Source: Clostridiaceae bacterium (lineage in GTDB: Bacteria; Bacillota; Clostridia; Tissierellales; Sporanaerobacteraceae). From it: a DNA stretch of 64,000 bases. The notes under the pieces were generated by a model that was given only the letters and a program-made list of their open reading frames with translations, was not told where the DNA came from and did not search any database. A program made the position numbers and the translations under genes. Positions 1 through 9,628 of the stretch are shown here, one piece after another (positions within the stretch are counted from its first letter, which is position 1; each line of letters starts with the position of its first letter). The stretch is taken from the NCBI GenBank assembly GCA_019391515.1, contig JAHXQP010000009.1, positions 124,001-188,000 on the forward strand, given 5' to 3'.

Positions 1-1280
1 TTTTAGAAAAAAAAGAAAATAACAGAGCTACCTTTACAATTGAGATAGGTGAAGATAAATTTGAAAAGGCAATTCAGAAATCTTACTTAAAAAACAGGAG
101 TAGATTTAATATTCCAGGATTTAGAAAGGGAAAAGCTCCAAGAAAGATAATAGAAATGAGCTATGGAGAAGAAATTTTTTATGAAGAAGCATTAAATACT
201 ATCTTGCCAGAAGCATATGAATTTGCTATTGATGAATTAGAACTTGAACCTGTTGAACAACCACAAGTAGATATTGAAGAGCTTGAAAAAGGCAAACCAG
301 TAGTGTTTAAAATTGAGGTAACTGTAAAGCCTGAAGTAAAATTGGGAGAATATAAGAGTATAGAAGTTGAGAAAGTAGAGTATAATGTTAAAGATGAAGA
401 TATAGAGAAGGAATTAAATAGCATCCAAGAAATGAATGCAAGACTTATAGATGCTTCAGATAGAGAAATTAAAGATGGAGATATACTAAACATTGATTTT
501 GAAGGTTATATCGATGAAGAAAAATTTGAAGGTGGAACTGCAGAAAACCAACAATTAGAAATAGGATCCAATAAATTCATACCAGGATTTGAAGAACAAC
601 TTATAGGCAAGAAAAAAGATGAAGAAGTAGAAGTAAAAGTAAACTTCCCAGAAGATTATTTTGAAGAAAGTTTAAAAGGAAAAGAAGCAGTATTTAAAGT
701 ATCTATTAATGAGATAAAAGAAAAAGAATTACCTGAGTTAGATGATGAATTTGCAAAAGATGTTAGTGAATTTGATACGTTAAATGAATTTAAAGAAAGT
801 ATAAAAGAAAAACTTGAAAAAGATATGAAAAATAAAGAAAAAGTTGAACAAGAGGGAAAAGTTATTGACAAAGTAGTAGAGGCATCAGAAGTAGATGTTC
901 CAGAAGTAATGGTAGACAACCAAATTCAAAATGAAATGGGTCAGCTTGATTATAGCCTAAGAATGCAAGGACTTTCAATAGATCAATATTTTGAGCTTAC
1001 AAATACTGATATGGAAGATTTTAAAGAACAAATGAAACCAGAAGCAGAAAAAAGAGTTAAAACTGAATTAGTACTAGAAGAAATAGCAAAGGTTGAAAAA
1101 ATTGAAGTGGAAGATGAAGCTATTGATAAAGAATTAGAAAAGATGGCTGAACAATATGAAACAGAAGATGTAGAGAAATTTAAAAAAGATATGAAAAAGG
1201 GCGATTTAGAATATATTAAGACGGGTATAATTAGAGATAAGACAATTGAATTGTTGATGGCAAATGCCAAATTTATATAA
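1..1280 (+). CDS. tig: Trigger factor, ribosome-associated chaperone and prolyl isomerase (5' end cut by the window)
   Basis: Trigger factor binds ribosomes at the exit tunnel and shields nascent chains. The frame is open from base 3, so 425 residues are visible; only a few N-terminal residues should be missing (family about 430). The visible start carries the ribosome-binding signature with the core IPGFRKGKAPRKI. The FKBP-type isomerase domain lies at about residues 159-240 (GDILNIDFEGYI, then IPGFEEQLIG), followed by the helical C-terminal chaperone domain rich in Glu and Lys. The first ATG inside the window, at 156, is internal and not the start. clpP follows 24 bases later, the standard tig-clpP-clpX order of Gram-positive bacteria. 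Confidence 0.97.
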   Translation, partial: LEKKENNRATFTIEIGEDKFEKAIQKSYLKNRSRFNIPGFRKGKAPRKIIEMSYGEEIFYEEALNTILPEAYEFAIDELELEPVEQPQVDIEELEKGKPVVFKIEVTVKPEVKLGEYKSIEVEKVEYNVKDEDIEKELNSIQEMNARLIDASDREIKDGDILNIDFEGYIDEEKFEGGTAENQQLEIGSNKFIPGFEEQLIGKKKDEEVEVKVNFPEDYFEESLKGKEAVFKVSINEIKEKELPELDDEFAKDVSEFDTLNEFKESIKEKLEKDMKNKEKVEQEGKVIDKVVEASEVDVPEVMVDNQIQNEMGQLDYSLRMQGLSIDQYFELTNTDMEDFKEQMKPEAEKRVKTELVLEEIAKVEKIEVEDEAIDKELEKMAEQYETEDVEKFKKDMKKGDLEYIKTGIIRDKTIELLMANAKFI

Positions 1281-1304
1281 GTAGATTTTAGGAGGGGATT
1301 GGAA

Positions 1305-1889
1305 ATGGCTTTAGTTCCAATGGTAGTTGAGCAAACTAATAGAGGAGAAAGATCCTATGATATTTATTCGAGACTTTTAAAGGAAAGAATTATATTTCTT
1401 GGTGATGAAGTTAATAGTGTTACAGCAAATTTAGTAGTTGCACAACTTTTGTTTTTAGAGGCAGAAGATCCAGATAAGGATATTCAACTTTATATAAATA
1501 GTCCAGGTGGTTCAGTAACATCAGGGTTTGCTATATATGATACAATACAATATATAAAACCTGATGTTTCCACAATATGTATAGGAATGGCTGCTAGTAT
1601 GGGAGCATTTTTACTTGCTGCAGGTAAAAAAGGTAAGAGATTTGCTCTTCCAAATGCTGAAATAATGATACACCAACCATTAGGAGGTACACAAGGTCAA
1701 GCAGAAGATATTAGAATTCATGCTGAGAGAATAATAAAAACTAGAGAACAGATAAATACTATATTAAGTGATAGAACAGGTCAACCATATGAAAAAGTTG
1801 CTAGGGATACAGATAGAGATTTCTTTATGTCTGCCGAAGAAGCTAAAAAGTATGGTATAATAGATGAGGTATTTGAATTTAGAAAATAA
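1305..1889 (+). CDS. clpP: ATP-dependent Clp protease proteolytic subunit
   Basis: ClpP forms the tetradecameric serine peptidase chamber that degrades proteins unfolded by ClpX or other Clp ATPases in the cytoplasm. The protein is 194 aa, the family length. The catalytic triad is visible as Ser98 (in GMAASMG), His123 (in MIHQPLGG) and Asp172 (in DTDRDF). The start at 1305 is chosen because a GGAGGG ribosome binding site lies 8 bases upstream; the TTG at 1299 overlaps that spacing. It sits directly before clpX, 19 bases apart, so the peptidase and its unfoldase are co-expressed. Confidence 0.97.
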   Translation: MALVPMVVEQTNRGERSYDIYSRLLKERIIFLGDEVNSVTANLVVAQLLFLEAEDPDKDIQLYINSPGGSVTSGFAIYDTIQYIKPDVSTICIGMAASMGAFLLAAGKKGKRFALPNAEIMIHQPLGGTQGQAEDIRIHAERIIKTREQINTILSDRTGQPYEKVARDTDRDFFMSAEEAKKYGIIDEVFEFRK

Positions 1890-1908
1890 CTTTAAGTGAG
1901 GTGTCACA

Positions 1909-3189
1909 ATGGCAAGATTTGATGAAAAGCAGCTTAGATGTTCTTTTTGCGGAAAACCTCAAGATCAGGTAAAAAGGCTTATAGCAGGTCCTAATGTCTA
2001 TATATGTGATGAATGTATAGAATTATGTCAGGAAATAATAGAAGAAGAGTTCGAAGATAGTTTTGAATATGAAGTGGATGAATTACCAAAACCTGTTGAT
2101 ATAAATGATACACTTGATGACTATGTTATAAAACAAGAAAGAGCAAAGAGGTCTTTAGCTGTAGCTGTTTATAATCATTACAAAAGAATAAATAGGGGAA
2201 GTACTCAAAATAGCGATATAGAGTTGCAAAAAAGTAATATAGTTATGATTGGGCCTACTGGTTCAGGAAAAACATTACTTGCTCAAACTTTAGCCAAAAT
2301 ACTGAACGTACCTTTTGCTATTGCTGATGCTACATCTTTAACTGAAGCAGGTTATGTAGGAGAAGACGTAGAAAATATTATATTAAAACTTATTCAAGCA
2401 GCTGATTATGATATTGAAAGAGCTGAAAAAGGTATAGTTTATATAGATGAAATAGATAAAATAGCAAGAAAAACAGAAAATCCATCAATTACTAGAGATG
2501 TAAGCGGGGAAGGTGTACAACAAGCACTATTAAAGATACTAGAAGGTACTATTGCGAATGTTCCACCACAAGGAGGAAGAAAACATCCACATCAAGAATT
2601 TATACAAGTGGATACTACTAATATATTGTTTATTGTTGGAGGAGCTTTTGATGGTTTAGATAAAATAATTGAAAATAGAACTGGAAAAAGTTCCATGGGA
2701 TTTGGAGCAGATATTCAAAGTAAAGAAGAGCTAAATATAGGGGAACTCCTAAAGGAAATTCAACCAGAGGATTTACTTAAATATGGTTTAATCCCTGAGT
2801 TCGTAGGTAGATTACCAGTTATAGTTACTTTAGAAGAGCTGGATAAAGAAGCTTTTGTAAAGATTTTAACAGAACCTAAAAATGCGTTAGTAAAACAATA
2901 TAAAGAATTATTTGCAATAGACGGAGTAGAGCTTGAATTTGAAGAGGAAGCATTAGAAGCAATCGCACAAAAGGCTATAGATAGAAAAACAGGCGCTAGA
3001 GGGCTTAGGAGTATACTAGAAGAGTCTATGCTTGATATAATGTATGAAATTCCATCTAGAGATGATATAGAAAAATGTATTATTACAAAAGATACTATTA
3101 TAAAAAAAGATAAGCCTAATCTAGTATATTCAGATGTAAAAAGAAAAAATAAAACTAAAAAATCTGATAAAAGGGAAACAGCATCCTAA
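1909..3189 (+). CDS. clpX: ClpX, AAA+ unfoldase of the ClpXP protease
   Basis: ClpX unfolds tagged substrates and feeds them to ClpP. The 426-aa protein shows the N-terminal zinc-binding domain with Cys11, Cys14, Cys33 and Cys36, Walker A GPTGSGKT at 115-122, the GYVG pore loop at 148-151, and Walker B YIDEID at about 178-183. The C-terminal small AAA domain carries the family ending [11 protein letters not shown]. The start has a GAGGTG ribosome binding site. The gene closes the tig-clpP-clpX unit and is followed directly by an intrinsic terminator. Confidence 0.97.
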   Translation: MARFDEKQLRCSFCGKPQDQVKRLIAGPNVYICDECIELCQEIIEEEFEDSFEYEVDELPKPVDINDTLDDYVIKQERAKRSLAVAVYNHYKRINRGSTQNSDIELQKSNIVMIGPTGSGKTLLAQTLAKILNVPFAIADATSLTEAGYVGEDVENIILKLIQAADYDIERAEKGIVYIDEIDKIARKTENPSITRDVSGEGVQQALLKILEGTIANVPPQGGRKHPHQEFIQVDTTNILFIVGGAFDGLDKIIENRTGKSSMGFGADIQSKEELNIGELLKEIQPEDLLKYGLIPEFVGRLPVIVTLEELDKEAFVKILTEPKNALVKQYKELFAIDGVELEFEEEALEAIAQKAIDRKTGARGLRSILEESMLDIMYEIPSRDDIEKCIITKDTIIKKDKPNLVYSDVKRKNKTKKSDKRETAS

Positions 3190-3190
3190 A

Positions 3191-3221
3191 AAAGGCTCAC
3201 ATAAAAGTGAGTCTTTTTTTT
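3191..3221 (+). terminator. Intrinsic terminator after clpX
   Basis: The inverted repeat GGCTCAC-N6-GTGAGTC is followed by a run of T residues. It separates the clp unit from lon. Confidence 0.85.
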
Positions 3222-3331
3222 ACTTCACTATTCTTTAGTTTTCTGATAATATAAGTAAATGATATAATATTTATTTAAGAGAGTTAATTTGAAAATACTT
3301 GAAGATGATTTTATATAAAAGGAGTGACAGA

Positions 3332-5692
3332 ATGAATATAGATCAATACAAATCAGTTAGGAAGAATATGCCTTTAATTCCTCTTAGAGGGATGTCTGTT
3401 TTTCCTTATATGGTAATACATTTCGATGTTGGTAGAGAGAAGTCTATAAATGCATTAGAAAAAGCAATGGTAGAAGATTCTTTGATTTTCCTTTGTTCTC
3501 AGAAGGATGCAACAGTAGATGAACCAACATCAGAAGATTTTTATCATATTGGTACTGTATCTAAAATAAAACAAATGCTAAAACTTCCTGGAGGAAGTAT
3601 TAGGGTATTGGTAGAAGGATTAAATAGAGGGAAAATAGTGGAAATAAATAAGAATGAATCTTATTTAGAAGCAGAAATTGAAGAGATGGTATATGAACCA
3701 GAAGAATTAGTAAAAGATGAAAAAACAGAAGCAGCTATGCGACTAGTATTGAAGGATTTTGAGGAGTATATAACTTTGAGCAATAAGGTATCGCCAGATT
3801 TAATTTTGACGGTATCAGAAATAGAAGATCCAGGTAGATTTGCAGATGTTATAGCTTCTTATATATACCTTAAAGAAGAGGAAAATCAAGAAATATTAGA
3901 AGCTTTTAATTTCTATGAAAGATTAGAAATACTTCATGGCATATTACAAAAAGAGATTGAAATATTAAAAATAGAAGAACAAATAAATCAAAGAGTGAAA
4001 AAACAAATTACTAAAGTTCAAAAGGAATATTATTTAAGAGAACAGATGAAAGCTATACAAAGTGAGTTAGGAGAAGAAGATGAATTAATAGAGGAAATTG
4101 AAGAATATAAGTCAAAAATAGAAAATATAAAAATGCCTGAAGAAGTAAAAGAAAAAGCATTAAAAGAAGCTGAACGACTCTATAAGCTATCCCCTAATTC
4201 AGCAGAAACAGGGGTAATAAGAACATATTTAGATTGGATAATAGAGTTGCCTTGGGACAAGGAAACAAAAGATAAAGTAAATATAAAAAAATCTAGGGAT
4301 ATATTAAATAATGATCATTATGGACTTTATGATGTAAAAGAAAGAATATTAGAATATATAGCTATTAGAAAACTAACAAAAGATATGAAGGGACCTATAT
4401 TGTGTTTAGTTGGACCTCCAGGAGTAGGTAAAACTTCAATAGCTAAATCTATTGCTAAATCTTTAAATAGAAATTTTGTTAGAATGTCTTTAGGAGGAGT
4501 AAGAGATGAAGCAGAAATAAGAGGACATAGAAGAACTTATGTAGGGGCATTGCCAGGTAGAATAATAAGCTCCATAAAAAAAGCAGGTTCTAAAAATCCA
4601 GTATTCCTATTTGATGAAATAGATAAATTAAATAGTGATTTTAGAGGGGATCCAGCAAGCGCTTTATTAGAAGTATTAGATCCAGAACAAAACAGTACAT
4701 TTACAGACCATTTCTTAGAAGCACCCTTTGATTTATCTCAAGTTTTTTTCATAACTACAGCTAATACAACTGCTACAATTCCTAGGCCATTATTAGATAG
4801 AATGGAAGTAATAAGAATTTCAGGATATACAGAAGAAGAGAAACTACAGATTGGATTGAATTATTTATTACCTAAACAACTAAAAGAACATGGTTTAAAA
4901 GAGAATAACTTAGAGCTTTCAAAGGAAGCTATAAGGGACGTAATAAATAATTATACAAGAGAAGCAGGAGTGAGGGAGCTAGAAAGAAATATTGCTAATA
5001 TTTGCAGAAAAGCTGCAAAGAGAATAGTAGAAGAAGATGTAAAAACAGTTAGAGTAAATAGAGGTAACTTGGATAAATATTTAGGAGCAGTAAAATATAG
5101 ATATGAGATGGTGGGCAAAACTCATGAAGTAGGAGTGGCAACAGGACTTGCTTGGACTACTGTTGGAGGCGATACATTATCTATAGAAGTTAATTGCATG
5201 AAAGGTACAGGTAAGGTACAACTTACAGGTCAACTTGGTGATGTAATGAAAGAATCAGCTATGGCAGGATTATCTTATATAAGATCTAGTTCTGAAATGT
5301 TAAATATAGAAGAAAATTTTTATAAAGAGATAGATATTCATATCCATGTACCTGAAGGAGCTATTCCAAAAGATGGACCATCAGCAGGAATAACTATGGC
5401 TGCAGCAGTTATTTCAGCTTTAATGAATAAGCCTATAGATAAAGATGTAGCTATGACAGGAGAAATAACTTTAAGAGGAAGAGTTCTTCCAGTAGGTGGT
5501 ATTAAAGAAAAAGTATTAGCAGCACATAGGGCTGGAATAAAGAAAATACTTCTTCCTTGGGAGAACAAAAAAGATTTAGAAGAAATTCCAGCTAAAGTTA
5601 GAAGAAAAATTGAATTTGTGCTGGTTAAAAAAATGGATGATGTACTAGAACATGCTTTAGTTAAAGAGGATGATGAAAATGAAAATAACTAG
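3332..5692 (+). CDS. lon: Lon (LonA) ATP-dependent serine protease
   Basis: Lon is a cytoplasmic hexameric protease that degrades misfolded and regulatory proteins. The 786-aa protein has an N-terminal LAN domain (about 10-205), a coiled-coil linker, an AAA+ module with Walker A GPPGVGKT at 361-368 and FDEIDK, and a C-terminal Ser/Lys protease domain. The nucleophile is Ser684 (KDGPSAG) and the general base is Lys727 ([11 protein letters not shown]). The start at 3332 is preferred over the upstream in-frame ATG at 3299 because AGGAGTG lies just before it. The 3' end overlaps engB, so the two are translationally coupled. Confidence 0.96.
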   Translation: MNIDQYKSVRKNMPLIPLRGMSVFPYMVIHFDVGREKSINALEKAMVEDSLIFLCSQKDATVDEPTSEDFYHIGTVSKIKQMLKLPGGSIRVLVEGLNRGKIVEINKNESYLEAEIEEMVYEPEELVKDEKTEAAMRLVLKDFEEYITLSNKVSPDLILTVSEIEDPGRFADVIASYIYLKEEENQEILEAFNFYERLEILHGILQKEIEILKIEEQINQRVKKQITKVQKEYYLREQMKAIQSELGEEDELIEEIEEYKSKIENIKMPEEVKEKALKEAERLYKLSPNSAETGVIRTYLDWIIELPWDKETKDKVNIKKSRDILNNDHYGLYDVKERILEYIAIRKLTKDMKGPILCLVGPPGVGKTSIAKSIAKSLNRNFVRMSLGGVRDEAEIRGHRRTYVGALPGRIISSIKKAGSKNPVFLFDEIDKLNSDFRGDPASALLEVLDPEQNSTFTDHFLEAPFDLSQVFFITTANTTATIPRPLLDRMEVIRISGYTEEEKLQIGLNYLLPKQLKEHGLKENNLELSKEAIRDVINNYTREAGVRELERNIANICRKAAKRIVEEDVKTVRVNRGNLDKYLGAVKYRYEMVGKTHEVGVATGLAWTTVGGDTLSIEVNCMKGTGKVQLTGQLGDVMKESAMAGLSYIRSSSEMLNIEENFYKEIDIHIHVPEGAIPKDGPSAGITMAAAVISALMNKPIDKDVAMTGEITLRGRVLPVGGIKEKVLAAHRAGIKKILLPWENKKDLEEIPAKVRRKIEFVLVKKMDDVLEHALVKEDDENENN

Positions 5693-6284
5693 TGCTGAGT
5701 TACAGACTATAGCTGTAGATAAAGAAAAATATCCTAATGATAATCTATTTGAAATTGCTTTTGCTGGTAAATCTAATGTAGGGAAATCATCATTAATAAA
5801 TACATTAGTGAATAGAAAATCTCTGGCAAGAACTAGTGGGAAACCTGGAAAAACGCAAACCCTTAATTTTTACAATATAAACAATGAATTTAGATTTGTA
5901 GATTTGCCAGGCTATGGATATGCAAAAGTATCTAAAAAAGAACGAAAAAAATGGGCAGATATGATTGAGGAGTATTTACATTATAGAAAAAATTTAGTAG
6001 AAGTAATTCATGTAATAGATATTCGTCATGAACCGGGAGAACACGATAAACTAATGCACGAATGGATAAAGTATTATGGATTCAATGGAATAGTAGTAGC
6101 TACGAAAGCAGATAAAATCTCTAGAGGACAATGGGAAAAACATAGAACTATTATTCAAAAAAAGTTAAATATAGAGAACAAGCAGCTAATAATTCCTTTC
6201 TCATCACAGAAAAAAATAAATACAGATGAAGTATGGAAAGTTATTGAGGAAATAATGGATATAAATAAAAATCAGCAACCCTAA
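5679..6284 (+). CDS. engB: Ribosome-assembly GTPase EngB/YsxC/YihA
   Basis: This essential small GTPase assists assembly of the 50S ribosomal subunit. The 201-aa protein carries G1 GKSNVGKS (30-37), the switch region around [12 protein letters not shown]3 DLPGYG and G4 TKAD. Three in-frame ATGs occur at 5670, 5673 and 5679. The last is chosen because GAGG at 5666-5669 is 9 bases upstream. The gene overlaps the end of lon by 14 bases, an order common in Firmicutes. The TAA stop lies in the loop of the downstream terminator hairpin. Confidence 0.95.
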   Translation: MKITSAELQTIAVDKEKYPNDNLFEIAFAGKSNVGKSSLINTLVNRKSLARTSGKPGKTQTLNFYNINNEFRFVDLPGYGYAKVSKKERKKWADMIEEYLHYRKNLVEVIHVIDIRHEPGEHDKLMHEWIKYYGFNGIVVATKADKISRGQWEKHRTIIQKKLNIENKQLIIPFSSQKKINTDEVWKVIEEIMDINKNQQP

Positions 6285-6301
6285 AGGGTTGCTGATTTTT
6301 T
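6267..6301. terminator. Bidirectional terminator between engB and rubredoxin 1
   Basis: A long perfect stem, AATCAGCAACCC/GGGTTGCTGATT, has A-rich and T-rich flanks and can act in both directions between the converging engB and rubredoxin genes. The engB stop codon forms most of the loop. Confidence 0.9.
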
Positions 6302-6309
6302 AATAAATG

Positions 6310-6471
6310 TTATTCTTCTTTTTCAAACAAGTCTTTAGTTGCTCCACAAACAGGACATACCCAATCTTCTGGTAGATCTTCAAAAGCTGTTCCAGGTTCT
6401 ACACCATTATCTGGGTCACCAACTTCTGGATCATAAACATAACCACATGGCACGCATACATATTTATCCAT
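6310..6471 (-). CDS. Rubredoxin (copy 1 of a tandem pair)
   Basis: Rubredoxin is a small cytoplasmic electron carrier with a single iron bound by four cysteines; in anaerobes it often serves oxygen or peroxide detoxification. The 53-aa product has both ligand knuckles, [10 protein letters not shown] near the N-terminus and CPVCGATKD near the C-terminus, with DWVCP between them. The start has a GGAG ribosome binding site 7 bases upstream on the minus strand. The gene is nearly identical to a second copy about 130 bases upstream. An imperfect 28-bp inverted repeat lies between the two copies, close to this start. Confidence 0.95.
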   Translation of the reverse strand: MDKYVCVPCGYVYDPEVGDPDNGVEPGTAFEDLPEDWVCPVCGATKDLFEKEE

Positions 6472-6501
6472 AATATATTCTCCTTTCATTTATGTACTTA
6501 T

Positions 6502-6529
6502 AAGCAATATTACCCAAGTAATTTTGCTT
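6502..6529. promoter_or_regulatory. Inverted repeat upstream of rubredoxin 1, possible operator
   Basis: AAGCAATATTAC-CCAA-GTAATTTTGCTT: two 12-base arms matching at 11 positions around a 4-base centre. It lies about 30 bases before the rubredoxin 1 start. It does not match the Fur, PerR or Rex consensus as I know them. It could be an operator or an mRNA hairpin in the leader. Confidence 0.4.
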
Positions 6530-6600
6530 TTAAACTACACATAATATAAATATCCAAAATATTTCATTTTAAACTAAAAAAATTCTGTTTTTAGTAAATA

Positions 6601-6762
6601 TTAGTTTTGTTTTTCAAACAAGTCCTTAGTTGCTCCACAAACAGGACATACCCAATCTTCTGGTAGATTTCTAAAAGCTGTTCCAGATTCCACACCATTA
6701 TCTGGGTCACCAACTTCTGGATCATAAACATAACCACATACTGTACATACATATTTTCCCAT
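6601..6762 (-). CDS. Rubredoxin (copy 2 of a tandem pair)
   Basis: This is a second 53-aa rubredoxin with the iron-binding motifs [10 protein letters not shown] and CPVCGATKD. It differs from copy 1 mainly at the N-terminus, the C-terminus and in a short stretch (SGTAFRN against PGTAFED). Long identical DNA stretches show a recent tandem duplication or gene conversion. The start ATG is preceded by GGAG on the minus strand. A longer reading frame in another phase covers the same DNA but has no family match and is rejected. Each copy has its own ribosome binding site, and both could lie on one transcript. Confidence 0.95.
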   Translation of the reverse strand: MGKYVCTVCGYVYDPEVGDPDNGVESGTAFRNLPEDWVCPVCGATKDLFEKQN

Positions 6763-6963
6763 ATTACATTCTCCTTCCATTTTTTATAAATTGACAATAT
6801 TACTTTAATGATTCTATTTTGAAATTCTTTTATCTATATTATAATATAATATATTGAGTATTCAAGTTTTTAGTATTAGATTAAAGGATTTATTAATGGG
6901 TATTATATTATTAACTAAAATAATATTAATATATATAAATTTTAATAGATGGATGTGATTTAA

Positions 6964-7350
6964 TTGTCCTTTAAATTTGATGGTTCAGTTTGTAGTGACC
7001 TACATGTAATCAAAGATTTTATAGATAATGTTTTAGAAAAACTAAATGAAATAATTGAAGATGAAACAATCATGTTTGAGGTTAAACTTATTCTTAATGA
7101 GTTGGTAGCTAATGGAGCTATACATGGAAATGCCTATGACAGAGAAAAGTTTATTAATCTTTCAGTGGAGGTGCTTGAGAAGTTCATTAGAATTGAAGTA
7201 ACTGATGAAGGTGAAGGATTTGAATGTGATTTAAGATCTTATGATCCTTTAGCTTTAAAATGTAGCGGAAGAGGTCTTGTTATTGTAAATGGATTAAGTG
7301 ATGAGTTTTATGTAAAGAAGAATAAGATAATATCCATTAAATATCTCTAA
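6964..7350 (+). CDS. RsbW/SpoIIAB-like ATP-binding protein (anti-sigma factor kinase family)
   Basis: The 128-aa protein is a lone HATPase_c domain. The N box is NELVANGAIHGN, the G1 box is DEGEGF, and the glycine-rich lid is SGRGLVIVNGL, as in RsbW and SpoIIAB serine kinases that bind sigma factors or phosphorylate STAS antagonists. The TTG start follows a GGATGTGAT site. Neither a STAS-domain antagonist nor a sigma-factor gene is adjacent, so the partner is unknown. A role in a partner-switching circuit follows from the family, not from the context. Confidence 0.8.
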   Translation: MSFKFDGSVCSDLHVIKDFIDNVLEKLNEIIEDETIMFEVKLILNELVANGAIHGNAYDREKFINLSVEVLEKFIRIEVTDEGEGFECDLRSYDPLALKCSGRGLVIVNGLSDEFYVKKNKIISIKYL

Positions 7351-7716
7351 TAGAATTTTTATAAGGTATTTATGAAGTTTTAATTATGAAAGGTATAAAA
7401 TATGATAAATTAAAGTCTTAAAATATTATTTATGTAAAATAAATAATCAAATAGGAAAACGCCATCATAAATTTATAATATTTTATATATGGATTTTAAG
7501 TATTAAATTTAATAAAGGTAATAAATTGTGTTATAATATTAGAATATGTTATTTATTTTAATATTTATATTAAAATAAATAATGAAGTAAATATTTACAT
7601 ATAATAACGGAGAAAATATCTCCGTTATTTAATTGATTTTTGTTGTTTTTGTGATACAATTATTTTGTCAAATAATGACTAAATATTATTTTTGAAAATA
7701 GGAAGTGGGATAAAAT
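7351..7716. other. Non-coding interval: terminator and typA promoter
   Basis: This 366-base AT-rich stretch has no credible reading frame. It holds a hairpin terminator at 7603-7631 (AATAACGGAGA/TCTCCGTTATT) and a likely sigma-A promoter for typA: TTGATT at 7633-7638, 16 bases, TACAAT at 7655-7660. Nothing else is recognisable in its first 250 bases. Confidence 0.6.
7603..7631 (+). terminator. Intrinsic terminator upstream of typA
   Basis: An 11-bp perfect stem with a 5-base loop ends in a short T run. It ends transcription entering from the RsbW-like gene and lies immediately before the typA promoter. Confidence 0.75.
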
Positions 7717-9543
7717 ATGGATAAGAAAATAGATACTGTAAGAAATGTTGCCATTGTCGCACACGTAGACCATGGAAAAACTACATTAGTAGATGCACTT
7801 TTAAGACAAAGTGGTATCTTTAGAGAGAATCAATTAGTTAAAGATAGAATAATGGATTCTAGAGATATAGAGAGAGAAAGAGGTATTACTATACTTTCTA
7901 AAAATACAGCTGTACATTATAGTAATACAAAGATAAATATAGTAGATACTCCAGGGCATGCAGATTTTGGGGGAGAAGTTGAAAGAGTTTTAAAGATGGT
8001 AAATGGTGTGGTATTACTTGTAGATGCTTATGAAGGTCCTATGCCTCAAACAAAGTTTGTGTTAAAGAAAGCTTTAGAGTTAGAATTACCCGTTATAGTG
8101 TGCATAAACAAAATAGATAGAGAAGGAGCTAGGCCTAATGAGGTTATAGATGAAGTATTAGATCTATTTATAGATTTAGGGGCAAATGAAGAACAATTAG
8201 AATGTCCTTTTATATTTGCTTCTGCTAAGGATGGTATTGCAACATCTGATTTAAATGAGCCTAAAGAAGATATGAAAGATTTATTTGAAACAATTGTTAA
8301 TTATATTCCAGCTCCAGTAGGAGATGAGGAAGGTCCACTACAAGTTTTAATTTCAACTATTGATTATAGTGAATATGTAGGAAGAATTGGCATTGGAAAG
8401 ATAGAAAGAGGAACTATTAATCTAAATCAAGAGGCTGTTATAGTTAATAGTGAAAGTGAAGAATCACCCAAGAAAATTAAAATAACTAAGATATATGAAT
8501 TTGAAGGATTAGATAGGGTAAATGTAGAAGAAGCTAAGGTAGGAAGTATCATTGCTGTAACAGGGGTGGAAGGAATCCATATAGGAGATACTATATGTGA
8601 TTTAGAATGTCCTGAACCATTACCATTTGTAAAGATTTCAGAACCTACTTTATCTATGACATTTTCTGTAAACAACAGCCCTTTTGCAGGAGAAGAAGGG
8701 GAATATCTTACTTCAAGACATTTAAGAAACAGATTATATAAAGAATTACAAACAGATGTTAGCTTAAGGGTAGAGGATACAGATTCTACAGATGCATTTA
8801 AGGTGTCTGGTAGAGGCGAACTCCATCTTTCAGTCTTGATTGAGACTATGAGAAGAGAAGGATATGAATTTCAAGTATCAAAACCAGAAGTTTTGTATAA
8901 ATATATTAATGGGAAAAAAAATGAACCGATGGAGACTGTAACTATAGATGTACCAGAAGAGTTTGTAGGAATAGTTATTGAAAAGCTAGGAAAGAGAAAA
9001 GGTGAATTAACTTATATGGCTGAAGCTAATGGAGGATATTCTAGGCTAGTGTTTTCTATTCCAGCTAGAGGGCTTATAGGTTATAGATCTGAATTTATGA
9101 CTGATACAAAGGGAAATGGTATTTTAAATACAGAATTTAATGGTTATGCACCTTATAAAGGTGATATACCTACAAGAACTCAAGGTTCTTTGATATCCTT
9201 TGAAAAGGGAGAAGCAGTTGCCTATGGACTCCATTCAGCTCAAGATAGAGGGATATTGTTTGTTGCTCCTGGCACTAAGGTATATGAAGGAATGGTAGTA
9301 GGCTCAAATCCAAAGGGGAATGATATTGAAGTTAATATATGCAAGAAAAAACAACAAAGTAATGTAAGGGCATCGGGTTCAGATGAAGCTTTAAGGTTGT
9401 CTCCACCTAAGATAATGTCTTTAGAAGAAGCTCTTGAATTTATTGAAGATGACGAGCTTATAGAAATCACACCAGAAAATCTTAGAATTAGAAAAAAAAT
9501 ATTAGATAATACAAAAAGGTACAAATCAAAGAAAAGAAAGTAA
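7717..9543 (+). CDS. typA: Translational GTPase TypA/BipA
   Basis: TypA is an elongation-factor-like GTPase that binds ribosomes and helps assembly and stress adaptation. The 608-aa protein starts with the G1 motif AHVDHGKTT, followed by RERGITI (G2), [12 protein letters not shown] (G3) and NKID (G4). Domain II, the EF-G-like domains III and V and the TypA-specific C-terminal domain (from about residue 480) are complete. The start has a GGAAGTGGG site. It is monocistronic: it has its own promoter upstream and a terminator at its end. Confidence 0.97.
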   Translation: MDKKIDTVRNVAIVAHVDHGKTTLVDALLRQSGIFRENQLVKDRIMDSRDIERERGITILSKNTAVHYSNTKINIVDTPGHADFGGEVERVLKMVNGVVLLVDAYEGPMPQTKFVLKKALELELPVIVCINKIDREGARPNEVIDEVLDLFIDLGANEEQLECPFIFASAKDGIATSDLNEPKEDMKDLFETIVNYIPAPVGDEEGPLQVLISTIDYSEYVGRIGIGKIERGTINLNQEAVIVNSESEESPKKIKITKIYEFEGLDRVNVEEAKVGSIIAVTGVEGIHIGDTICDLECPEPLPFVKISEPTLSMTFSVNNSPFAGEEGEYLTSRHLRNRLYKELQTDVSLRVEDTDSTDAFKVSGRGELHLSVLIETMRREGYEFQVSKPEVLYKYINGKKNEPMETVTIDVPEEFVGIVIEKLGKRKGELTYMAEANGGYSRLVFSIPARGLIGYRSEFMTDTKGNGILNTEFNGYAPYKGDIPTRTQGSLISFEKGEAVAYGLHSAQDRGILFVAPGTKVYEGMVVGSNPKGNDIEVNICKKKQQSNVRASGSDEALRLSPPKIMSLEEALEFIEDDELIEITPENLRIRKKILDNTKRYKSKKRK

Positions 9544-9573
9544 AAAAAGGAGCATTTAAATGCTCCTTTTTAA
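9541..9573 (+). terminator. Intrinsic terminator after typA
   Basis: The stem AAAAAGGAGCATT/AATGCTCCTTTTT begins at the typA stop codon. Confidence 0.85.
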
Positions 9574-9628
9574 AAGTAAGGAATATATAGAAGTAATGTA
9601 GTAAAAAAATTATTTTGTAGGTGATTTT

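Noticed and set aside
6591..6797. A 68-codon minus-strand frame over rubredoxin copy 2
   Set aside because: It is in a different phase from the clear rubredoxin sequence and its product matches nothing.
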